From JAFDWI01 sp964449375 (GTDB lineage Bacteria; Actinomycetota; Acidimicrobiia; Acidimicrobiales; Iamiaceae): a stretch of 45,106 bases of DNA. The notes beneath the pieces were generated by a model. That model made no database searches. It saw only the letters and a program-made list of their open reading frames with translations, and had not been told where the DNA came from. The stretch spans positions 1-45,106 of the forward strand of contig CAYVAS010000017.1 in assembly GCA_964449375.1 (NCBI GenBank), in the 5' to 3' direction. How positions within the stretch are numbered: the first letter of the stretch is position 1; each line of letters opens with the position of its first letter. A program made the position numbers and the translations under genes. Shown piece by piece: positions 15,702-22,863 of this stretch.

Positions 15702-16379
15702 ATGTCCCGACGGACCGCCACCGCCAACCTCACCGGATCACTGGTCCTGGTCGCGGCGTTGCTCCTGGCTGCATGTGGCACCTCCGGTGACCAGGAGTCC
15801 GCCCCGACCACCTCGGTGGCGGCCACCGCCGAGGGACCGGGCGAGTTCTCCGGCTATGTGCGCTCACCGGCGGTCGAGGTCGCCCAGGTGTCCCTCCCCG
15901 AGGCGGGTGGCACCGAGGTCGACATGGTCGCCGACGAGGACGGGTTGCTCATCGTGTTCTTCGGGTTTGCGAGCTGCCCCGACATCTGCCCGATGACCCT
16001 CAACATCCTGCGCACCGCGGTGGGCAACCAGACCCCTGAGGATCAGGAGCGGGTCCAGGTGGCCATGGTCACGATCGACCCGACCGTGGACACCGCCGAG
16101 GCGATGGACCGCTACGTCGCCCAGTACTTCGACGACGGGCTCGCACTGCGGACCGACGACCTGAGCCGGCTCCGGGCCGCCACCGACGCCTTCGGGGCCG
16201 ACTACCGGATCCGCATGAACGAGGAGGGCAAGCGCGAGGTGGCCCACAGCGACGACCTCTACGTCGTCGACGACACCGGCACGGTGGTGCTGATCTGGCC
16301 CTTCGGGGTGTCGCCCGAGGCGATCACCGCGGACCTCACCCGGCTGCTCGACGGCGAGCGGCCCGAACCGGCAGGCTGA
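15702..16379 (+). CDS. SCO1/SenC-family copper chaperone lipoprotein
   Basis: The 225-residue protein delivers copper to the CuA site of cytochrome c oxidase, or acts as a thiol reductase for it, outside the membrane. A lipoprotein signal (LLLAAC, Cys25) is followed by a disordered Thr/Ala linker and a thioredoxin fold with CPDICP (Cys92, Cys96) and the distal copper-ligand His182 in VAHSDDLYVVD. It heads a three-gene unit with a PCuAC protein 3 bases downstream and a cupredoxin-like lipoprotein after that, a classical copper-insertion set. GGGAG precedes the ATG. Confidence 0.95.
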   Translation: MSRRTATANLTGSLVLVAALLLAACGTSGDQESAPTTSVAATAEGPGEFSGYVRSPAVEVAQVSLPEAGGTEVDMVADEDGLLIVFFGFASCPDICPMTLNILRTAVGNQTPEDQERVQVAMVTIDPTVDTAEAMDRYVAQYFDDGLALRTDDLSRLRAATDAFGADYRIRMNEEGKREVAHSDDLYVVDDTGTVVLIWPFGVSPEAITADLTRLLDGERPEPAG

Positions 16380-16382
16380 GCG

Positions 16383-17012
16383 ATGTCCCACGTACCCACA
16401 CCCCGAACCCACTGGCCCCGCGTGGCCGGGATCGTCGCCGCGCTGGTGCTGGTGGTGGCCGCGGTCGGTTGCGGCAGCGACGACTCGGCGACCGCCGATC
16501 CGGAACCCGCCGGGGAGCTCACCGTCACCGAGGTGTGGGCCCGGCCCGGCATCGCCGGCGGCAACACCGGGATCTACCTGACCATCGAAGGCGGCGAGAC
16601 CGACGATCGCCTGGTCGGGGTGACCACCGATCCCGACTTCGCCGAAAGCGTCGAGATCCACGAGACCGTCACCGTCGACGACGCCGGTGACATGACCGAC
16701 GACACCGGCGACGGCCACGACATGACCGACGACACCGGCGACGGCCACGACATGACCGACGACGCGGCCCACGACGACCAGGGCGACGACGTGGACCACG
16801 GTGACCACGGCGCCACTCCCATGCGGACGATGCGACCCGTCGAGGCGGTCGAGGTGCCCGCCGGCGCCACGGTCGCGCTGGAGCCCGGCGGTCTCCACGT
16901 CATGGTCATGGGCCTGACCGACGAGCTCGCCCCCGGCGACACCTTCGCCGTCACCCTGCATTTCGAGAACGCCGGTGAGCTGCACACCACCGCCACGGTG
17001 GCGGAGGCCTGA
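16383..17012 (+). CDS. PCuAC-family periplasmic copper chaperone with His/Asp-rich insertion
   Basis: A 209-residue lipoprotein (lipobox AAVGC, Cys30) with the PCuAC fold: ELTVTEVWARPGIAGGNTGIYLTIEG, a ligand His93 (VEIHETV), Met147/Met150 (MRTMRPV) and LEPGGLHVMVMGL carrying His172 and Met174/176. Between the first His and the Met is an unusual ~45-residue insertion made of a 10-residue repeat (DMTDDTGDGH) and an Asp/His-rich stretch (AAHDDQGDDVDHGDHG), which could bind extra copper. PCuAC proteins hand Cu(I) to SCO and to the oxidase; the adjoining SCO gene supports this. The start is three bases after the SCO stop. Confidence 0.92.
   Translation: MSHVPTPRTHWPRVAGIVAALVLVVAAVGCGSDDSATADPEPAGELTVTEVWARPGIAGGNTGIYLTIEGGETDDRLVGVTTDPDFAESVEIHETVTVDDAGDMTDDTGDGHDMTDDTGDGHDMTDDAAHDDQGDDVDHGDHGATPMRTMRPVEAVEVPAGATVALEPGGLHVMVMGLTDELAPGDTFAVTLHFENAGELHTTATVAEA
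16689..16763 (+). repeat. 30-bp tandem repeat, 2.5 copies, in PCuAC gene
   Basis: Two identical 30-bp units (16689-16718 and 16719-16748) plus the first 15 bp of a third encode the repeated metal-binding-like segment. Exact DNA identity suggests recent expansion. Confidence 0.95.
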
Positions 17013-17014
17013 GG

Positions 17015-17470
17015 ATGCGTCCCCGGCGTGTTCCCACGCCGCTCCGGCGACGCGTCGTGGCGCCCCTGCTGGTCGCCGGACTGGTCTTCGGCGGGGCGCT
17101 TGTGGGTTGCTCGGAGAGCTCGACCCCCGAATCGGCGCCGACCAGCACCGCGCCCGCCGCCCCCGCCCGGGAGGCGGTCGTCCACGACTTCGTGATCCCC
17201 GAGGGCACCGCCGCCCTGATCGCTTCGGGCGGCACTCCCGATGTGATCCCGGCGCGGCTCGACGTGCACGTCGGCGACAGCATCCGGGTCCGCAACGACG
17301 ACACCGAAGTCGCCCGGCTCGGCATCTTCGACGTCGGCCCCGGCGAGACGATGTCCATGAACTTCACCGAGGAACGGGTGCTCAGCGGCGTGCTGTTCGC
17401 CAAGGATCCCGGTGGCTGTGGCAGCCCACCGGCCGCGGACGAGACCTTCATCATCAACGTCCGGCCCTGA
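17015..17470 (+). CDS. Cupredoxin-like lipoprotein of copper operon
   Basis: A 151-residue lipoprotein (arginine-rich start, hydrophobic core, GALVGC with Cys32) followed by a beta-sandwich resembling a cupredoxin: VVHDFVIPEGTAALIASGG, ARLDVHVGDSIRVRNDD, ARLGIFDVGPGETMSMNFTE and a C-terminal ETFIINVRP. The usual blue-copper ligand set (His, then Cys-x-x-x-x-His-x-x-x-x-Met) is not visible; only GGCGSP supplies a Cys. It is therefore a cupredoxin fold without an obvious type 1 site, perhaps an accessory protein of the SCO/PCuAC pathway. The start is two bases after the previous stop. Confidence 0.78.
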   Translation: MRPRRVPTPLRRRVVAPLLVAGLVFGGALVGCSESSTPESAPTSTAPAAPAREAVVHDFVIPEGTAALIASGGTPDVIPARLDVHVGDSIRVRNDDTEVARLGIFDVGPGETMSMNFTEERVLSGVLFAKDPGGCGSPPAADETFIINVRP

Positions 17471-17491
17471 CCCGGGCCCGCGACGCGTCCC

Positions 17492-20400
17492 TCAGCGGAC
17501 CAACGCCGCCGCGTCCTCGACGATCTGGGTCGTCGTGGCCGCCGCGCCACGGGCCTGGAACATCGCCGCCCGAGTGCCCAGCGCACGTCGGACCGCGTCG
17601 GTGCTGGCCACCACCAGATCCGCGACGGTGGGCCAGTGGCCGTGGCCGGTGCGTTCGAGCAGGTCCACGTAGAAGCCCAGCAGCCGGGCCGCCCGCTCGG
17701 GGGCGCCGCGGTCCAGCGCGCCCGCGGCCGCCACAGGCAGCGCGGTGCGCAACGCGAACACGTCGACGTGACCGACCGAGGCCTCCAGAGCCTGCACCGC
17801 GTGGTCGAGCGCCTCGTCGTGCAGTTCCGCGGCCCAGGTGACCATCGCGGCCACCGCGTGCGACTGGGCCACCCCGACCGGATCGGTGCCGGCCCGGGCG
17901 CGGCGCAGCGACTGTTCGGACCATCGCANNNNNNNNNNNNNNNNNNNNNNNNNNNNNNNNNNNNNNNNNNNNNNNNNNNNNNNNNNNNNNNNNNNNNNNN
18001 NNNNNNNNNNNNNNNNNNNNNNNNNNNNCCGACCGGATCGGTGCCGGCCCGGGCGCGGCGCAGCGACTGTTCGGACCATCGCAGCGCGGCGTCCAGGTCG
18101 CCCCGGTGGACGCTCACCACCGCTTCGAAGCGCAGCGCCTGGGCCAGCGCGAAGTCGTCGCCCAGGTGCTCGGCAGCGGCGCGCTGGGCGCGGTAGTGGT
18201 CCGCCGCGGCCTCCAGGTCACCGGCGTACAACGCGGCGTTACCCGTCAGGTGCGACAGCAGCAGAAACGGCTTGGTCGGTGACGACGGATCGGGGGCGAG
18301 CAACGCCAGGGCGGATTCGAGTTCGGCCTGCGCGGTCGCATAGCGCTGCTCGACGAACGCCGCGCAGCCGGTCACCGCGGGTCGGATCAGGTCGAAGCCG
18401 GGCGCGTCCACGAGCACGCCCAACTCGGCAAGGATGGCCTCGACGCCGCGCAGATCACCCTGGTACCAGCTCAGAAAGCCCATCTGGGCCAGCACCATCG
18501 CCCGGACCAGCGGGGGAGCGTCAGCCTCGGCATCGAGCGCGGCGGCCATCAGCCGTCGGGCCTCGCCGATCTGGCCGCGCTCGATCGCGAAGCTGCCCAG
18601 CAGCGACGCCAGATACAGGGTGCGGTCGTCGCCGCTGCCGATCAGCCCCTCGGCCACGGTGAGCACCTCGTCACCGAGATCGTCCAGGTCCAACGGTGCG
18701 GTCTCGCCCGAGGCGCTCGCCTGGAGCGCGGCGAAGGTCGCGTCGACCAACCGCGAACGGGCCGCGGCCAGCTCGTCGGGGTCGACCCGTTCGGCCACCG
18801 AGCGGCGCACCCCGTCGAGCAGCCGGAAGCGCGGCTCGTGCCCGGGCACCCGGGAGACCAGCGAACGGTCCACCAGATCGACCAGCACGTCGCCGATCGT
18901 CGCCGCATCCAGCGGTGCGGACGCCCACAGCGTGGTCACGGTCCGCGCCGAGAAGGGCGCCGCGTGGGTGAGCAGGCGGGTCAGCAACGCCCAGTGGGAC
19001 TCGTCGAGCAGGTCCAGACTCCAGCTCACCGCGGCATCCAGCGAGCGATGCCGGCCCGGGCGGTCCCGGGACTCCCAGGTCAACTCGATCCCCGCATCGA
19101 TGAGCCGGGTCAGTTCGTCGGTGCCCAGCACCGCCAGCCGGGGCGCGGCCAGCTCCAGGGCCAGGGGGAGCCGATCGAGACGTTCGGCGATCCCCGACAA
19201 CCGATGGTCGGCCCGTGCGGGGTCGACCTCGGAGTGCGGACCTGAGGCCCCGGTGAGGATCGTGACCGCCGAGGCGGTGTTCAGCGGCTCCAGGCGGTGC
19301 ACGTGCTCGGCGCGCAGCCGCAACGGGGCCTGCGAGGTCGCCAGCACCCGCAGACACGGCGCCGCGAGCAGCGCGGCGAGGTCCCGGGCGACCGCCTCGA
19401 GGGCCACCTCGCAGGTGTCGACCACCAGCAGCACCGGCTGATCGCCCAGGGCGTCCACAACGTTCTCGGCCAGGGGAACGAGTGGATGGTCGACCACCCG
19501 AAGGCGGGCCGCGAAACTGCGCAACACGTCCTGGTCGGCCGCATCGGTCAGATCGACGGTGTGCACCCCACCGGGGTGGTCGGCAGCCAGGCGGTCGGCC
19601 ACGTGCGCGGCGAGCGTCGACTTGCCCGCGCCCGAAGGTCCGGTGATCGTGACGAGCTGGTGGGTGGCCAACCGCGCGGCGACCGCTTCCAGGTCTCGAT
19701 CGCGGCCCACCATGGGCACCAGCGCCTTGCGGGTACCCATCGGCCGGGCCGTGCCCGGACCGCGGCGGCGCCCCCGGAACTGCAGGTTCGGGTCCTGGGT
19801 CAGGATCGCGTTCTCCAACAGCCGCAGCTCCCGCCCCACGTCGAGCCCCTTGTCCTCGCGCAGCTTGGCACGCACCTCGGCCAACACCGTCAGGGCCCGG
19901 TCCTGGTCACCCTTGCGGTAGCAGGCCAGGGCGAGCTGGCCGATGAGCCGTTCGCGGTAGGGGAACTCCTCGGCGGCTTCGCGGAGCTGATCCAGGTCGG
20001 TGACCGCGGGTTCCCGGTCCATCTCCAGCCCGAAGCGCGACTCGAACGCGGCGCCCCGCTGGTCCTGGACCCGGCTCACCACCGGAATCGCCCACGGTTC
20101 GGTGGCCAGATCGCCGAACAGCGGCTGGGCCGACAACGCCAGGGCCTCGTCCAACAACCCGATCGCGGCTTCGGCGTCGTCCTGTCGGGCGGCGGTGCGC
20201 GCTCGGGCGATCGACGATTCGAAGCGCAGCAGGTCCAGTTCGTCGGCGTCGACCCGCAACGCGTACCCCGCCGGGGAGTGGACGATGTGGCGGCCCGGGT
20301 CGCGGCGGGCCCGGCCCGGTTCGAGCAGGTCCCGCAATGCCGAGACGTGGGTCTGCAGCGCGGTACGGGCGGTGCGCGGCGGGTCGTCGCCCCACAGCGC

Positions 20401-20547
20401 CGTCATCAGGTACGCCTCCGAAGCCGGTCCCGGCGCCTGCGACGCGAGGACGGCCAGCAGCGTGCGCACCCGGGACGCCCCCAGGACGCCCGGGTCGGCC
20501 GGATCGGCATGAACGACGGCGATTCCGCCGAACAGTCGCACCTGCAC
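17492..20547 (-). CDS. SARP/BTAD - NB-ARC - TPR transcriptional regulator (interrupted only by an assembly artefact)
   Basis: A large AfsR-like regulator. Residues ~1-95 form an OmpR-type winged helix (MQVRLFGGIAVV, HVSALRDLLEPGRARRD), ~95-250 the bacterial transcriptional activation domain, ~300-400 an NTPase with P-loop TGPSGAGKSTL and Walker B VLLVVDTC, then an NB-ARC/winged-helix part (AVSWSLDLLDESHWALLTRL) and TPR-like repeats to the end. The frame appears broken at 17929-18028, but a 55-bp identical sequence flanks the 100 N. Removing 155 bases joins ALRWSEQSLRRARAGTDPV directly to GVAQSHAVAAMV in one 966-residue frame. It is divergent from the Hsp70-dynamin operon, whose promoter has SARP-type repeats, so it probably activates it. 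The GTG start lies six bases after TAGGCT. Confidence 0.9.
17874..18083. other. False gap: 55-bp duplicated contig end around 100 N
   Basis: 17874-17928 and 18029-18083 are identical over 55 bases, with 100 N between (17929-18028). This is what results when a scaffolder inserts a nominal gap between two contigs that actually overlap by one assembler k-mer. Collapsing it restores the regulator's reading frame. Confidence 0.93.
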
Positions 20548-20553
20548 GCGGGC

Positions 20554-20559
20554 AGCCTA
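20554..20559 (-). promoter_or_regulatory. -10 element of SARP regulator
   Basis: TAGGCT on the minus strand ends six bases before GTG 20547, consistent with a leaderless transcript. No -35 consensus is seen. Confidence 0.45.
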
Positions 20560-20590
20560 GTTCGAACGATTCAGGCGATCCCGGTCGGCC

Positions 20591-20622
20591 TTGAGTGACT
20601 CTTGAGTGGCTTGGAGCACCGT
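20591..20622 (+). promoter_or_regulatory. SARP-type direct repeats and -10 of Hsp70-dynamin operon
   Basis: TTGAGTG occurs at 20591-20597 and 20602-20608, an 11-bp period. Exactly eight bases after the second copy is CACCGT (20617-20622), and ATG 20630 follows after seven bases, the same spacing as TACCGT and its ATG at 7160. Heptamer repeats of 11-bp period 8 bp before the -10 are the known arrangement for SARP activators. Confidence 0.65.
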
Positions 20623-20629
20623 GGGAGCC

Positions 20630-20872
20630 ATGCACGACGAAGGTTCTGATGTGAGCGGGCTGGACCCGACCGGCGGCGACGCCGGCCCGGGCGAGCCGGG
20701 TGGTGTTCCCCTCGGAGCGGTCGCCGACGACGCGCTCTTCGGGGACCCGGGGGACTTCGGCCTCGACGCCGGCGGGCTGGGCCTGGGCGGGGCCGACACC
20801 GCGGGGTTGGGCGACCCCGAGGCCGGTCCCGGTGAGCTCGGTGACGTTCTCGACGACCTTCTGGGCTGGTGA
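20630..20872 (+). CDS. Small acidic Gly/Asp-rich protein, first gene of Hsp70-dynamin operon
   Basis: An 80-residue protein with no basic residue: DEGSDVSGLDPTGGDAGPGEPGG, then ALFGDPGDFGLDAGGLGLGG and a C-terminal GELGDVLDDLLGW. It has no signal peptide, membrane segment or Cys. Its low-complexity Gly/Leu/Asp pattern recalls IniB-type Gly-rich proteins that precede dynamins in mycobacteria, but the resemblance is compositional only. The stop overlaps the GTG of the Hsp70 gene (GTGA). The ATG sits where transcription should start, so it is probably leaderless; an in-frame GTG at 20651 is an alternative. Confidence 0.65.
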   Translation: MHDEGSDVSGLDPTGGDAGPGEPGGVPLGAVADDALFGDPGDFGLDAGGLGLGGADTAGLGDPEAGPGELGDVLDDLLGW

Positions 20873-22863
20873 GCGCCGTGGACACCTACACCATCGGCAT
20901 CGACCTGGGCACGACCTTCACGTCCGCGGCGGTCCACCGCGACGGCCACTCGGTCATCGTGGAACTGGGTACCCGCTCCGCGGCGGTGCCCTCGGTGGTG
21001 TTGCTGCGTGAAGACGAGTCGGTGGTCGCGGGCGAGACCGCCGAACGCCGCGCCACCACCGAGCCGCATCGGGTGGCCCGCGAGTTCAAGCGTCGCCTGG
21101 GTGACCCCACCCCACTGTTGCTGGGAGGGGTGCCCTATGCGGCCGAGGCGCTGATCGCGCAGTTGCTGCGTTGGGTCATCGACCAGGTCGAGGCCCGCGA
21201 GGGGGGCCCGGCGGCTGCGGTCGCCGTCACCCATCCGGCCAACTGGGGTCCCTTCAAGATCGACCTGCTCGACCAGGCGGTCCGCCGGGCCGGGCTGACC
21301 GACGTGACGTTCCTGTCCGAACCCGAAGCGGCCGTCCGCCATTACGCCTCCCAGCAGCGGGTCGAACCCGGTTCGATCATCGCGGTGTACGACCTGGGCG
21401 GGGGCACCTTCGACACCGCGGTGCTGCGCAAGGTCGCCGACGACGAGTTCGAGATCCTGGGTCGACCCGACGGCATCGAACGACTCGGCGGGATCGACTT
21501 CGACGCCGCCGTGCTGGCCCACGTGTCGGGGGTGCTCGGATCCGCGGTGAGCGATCTGGACCCCGACGACCCGACCACCCTGCAGGCGCTGGCCCGGCTG
21601 CGACTGGACTGCGTGGAAGCCAAGGAGGCGCTGTCGTCGGACACCGACGCGGTCGTGCCGGTGATGGTGCCGGGCACCGCCACCGAGGTGCGCCTGACCC
21701 GCACCGAGTTCGAGGCGATGGTGCGACCGGCGTTGGCCGACACCCTGTCGGCGCTGCGCCGGGCGATGGACTCGGCAGAGGTCACCGCCGAGGACATTTC
21801 TGCGGTGCTGCTGGTGGGCGGGTCCTCGCGCATGCCGATCGTCGCGCAACTGGTGTCCAACGACCTGGGCCGTCCCGTGGCGGTGGATGCCGACCCCAAG
21901 CACGCCGTGGCCCTGGGCGCGGCGACCGCCGCGGCCACGGCACTCGCCGCCCGGACCGGGCAGGCGACCGACGAAGCGGACCGGACCGGCGCGGTTCCGG
22001 TGGCACCCGTGCCGCCGGCCGACGCGGCTGCGATCGGTGGCGGGAATGAGGCGACCGTGGTACCGGTGGCCCCGGCGGCGGCGGAAGCAGCCGGGACCAC
22101 TGGTGCCGCGGTCGCCGACCACGCCGACCTTCCCCCACTGGATGCTCCGGAGCGGACCTCACGCTCCCGGGTGCCCGTGCTCGTCGGCGCCGCGTTGGCG
22201 CTGGTGGTGTCGGTGGTCGCCGGTTGGCTGATCTTGCGCGGCAGCGGCGAGCCCGAAGAAGTGCGCGCGGCGTCCGCTTCGTCCACCACGGTCGCCGACG
22301 CGCCGTCTACCACCGCGGGCAACGATGATTCGGACGACGAGGGCACGTCCACCACGACGCGCTCCGCGCCCACCACCGCCGACGCCGCGGTGGTTCCCCC
22401 GAGCGCGCCGGCGACGGCCGCGCCGACCACGCCGCCGGATCAGGCGGCCGCCCCCAAACAGACCCAGGCGGCGCCACGGATCACCGACTGTCCCACCGGT
22501 CCGCCCGCCACCGCGTGCATCACCGAGATCTCCGTGGATGCCAACGGGGGACTGGTCGCGCGCTACGTGACCCGGGGCTACACCCCCCAGCTCGACCCGC
22601 TGGATCGGCACATCCACTTCTACTTCGACACCGTGGTCGGCAACGACGAACGCAACGCCGGCACCGCGGGGTCCGGCGGTGACTGGCGGCTCTGGGACGG
22701 CCCCAACCCGTTCACCGCGACCGGGGGCAACCAGGGCCGCACCGGCTACACCGTGGCGGACGCTCGGGCGGTGGGCGCCACCAAGCTGTGTTCGATCGTC
22801 GCCGACACCGCCCACGCGGCGGTCCCGGGCACCGGCAACTGTGCGGAGCTGGTGCTGCCGTGA
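20869..22863 (+). CDS. Membrane-anchored Hsp70 ATPase domain with extracellular C-terminal domain
   Basis: The 664-residue protein starts with a full actin-fold Hsp70 nucleotide domain (~6-370): phosphate-1 IGIDLGTTFTSAAV, phosphate-2 VYDLGGGTFDTAVL and adenosine motif VLLVGGSSRMPIVAQLV. The peptide-binding domain and lid of DnaK are absent. Instead come an Ala/Pro-rich linker, a single transmembrane helix at ~432-455 (VPVLVGAALALVVSVVAGWLIL), a Ser/Thr/Pro/Asp-rich stalk and a ~120-residue C-terminal domain with four Cys (DCPTG, TACITE, KLCSIV, GNCAEL), probably disulfide-bonded outside the cell. I do not recognise this last domain. The gene is coupled on both sides by GTGA overlaps to the small acidic protein and the first dynamin. 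A role as an ATP-driven transmembrane signaller or dynamin partner is inference. Confidence 0.92.
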   Translation: MSAVDTYTIGIDLGTTFTSAAVHRDGHSVIVELGTRSAAVPSVVLLREDESVVAGETAERRATTEPHRVAREFKRRLGDPTPLLLGGVPYAAEALIAQLLRWVIDQVEAREGGPAAAVAVTHPANWGPFKIDLLDQAVRRAGLTDVTFLSEPEAAVRHYASQQRVEPGSIIAVYDLGGGTFDTAVLRKVADDEFEILGRPDGIERLGGIDFDAAVLAHVSGVLGSAVSDLDPDDPTTLQALARLRLDCVEAKEALSSDTDAVVPVMVPGTATEVRLTRTEFEAMVRPALADTLSALRRAMDSAEVTAEDISAVLLVGGSSRMPIVAQLVSNDLGRPVAVDADPKHAVALGAATAAATALAARTGQATDEADRTGAVPVAPVPPADAAAIGGGNEATVVPVAPAAAEAAGTTGAAVADHADLPPLDAPERTSRSRVPVLVGAALALVVSVVAGWLILRGSGEPEEVRAASASSTTVADAPSTTAGNDDSDDEGTSTTTRSAPTTADAAVVPPSAPATAAPTTPPDQAAAPKQTQAAPRITDCPTGPPATACITEISVDANGGLVARYVTRGYTPQLDPLDRHIHFYFDTVVGNDERNAGTAGSGGDWRLWDGPNPFTATGGNQGRTGYTVADARAVGATKLCSIVADTAHAAVPGTGNCAELVLP

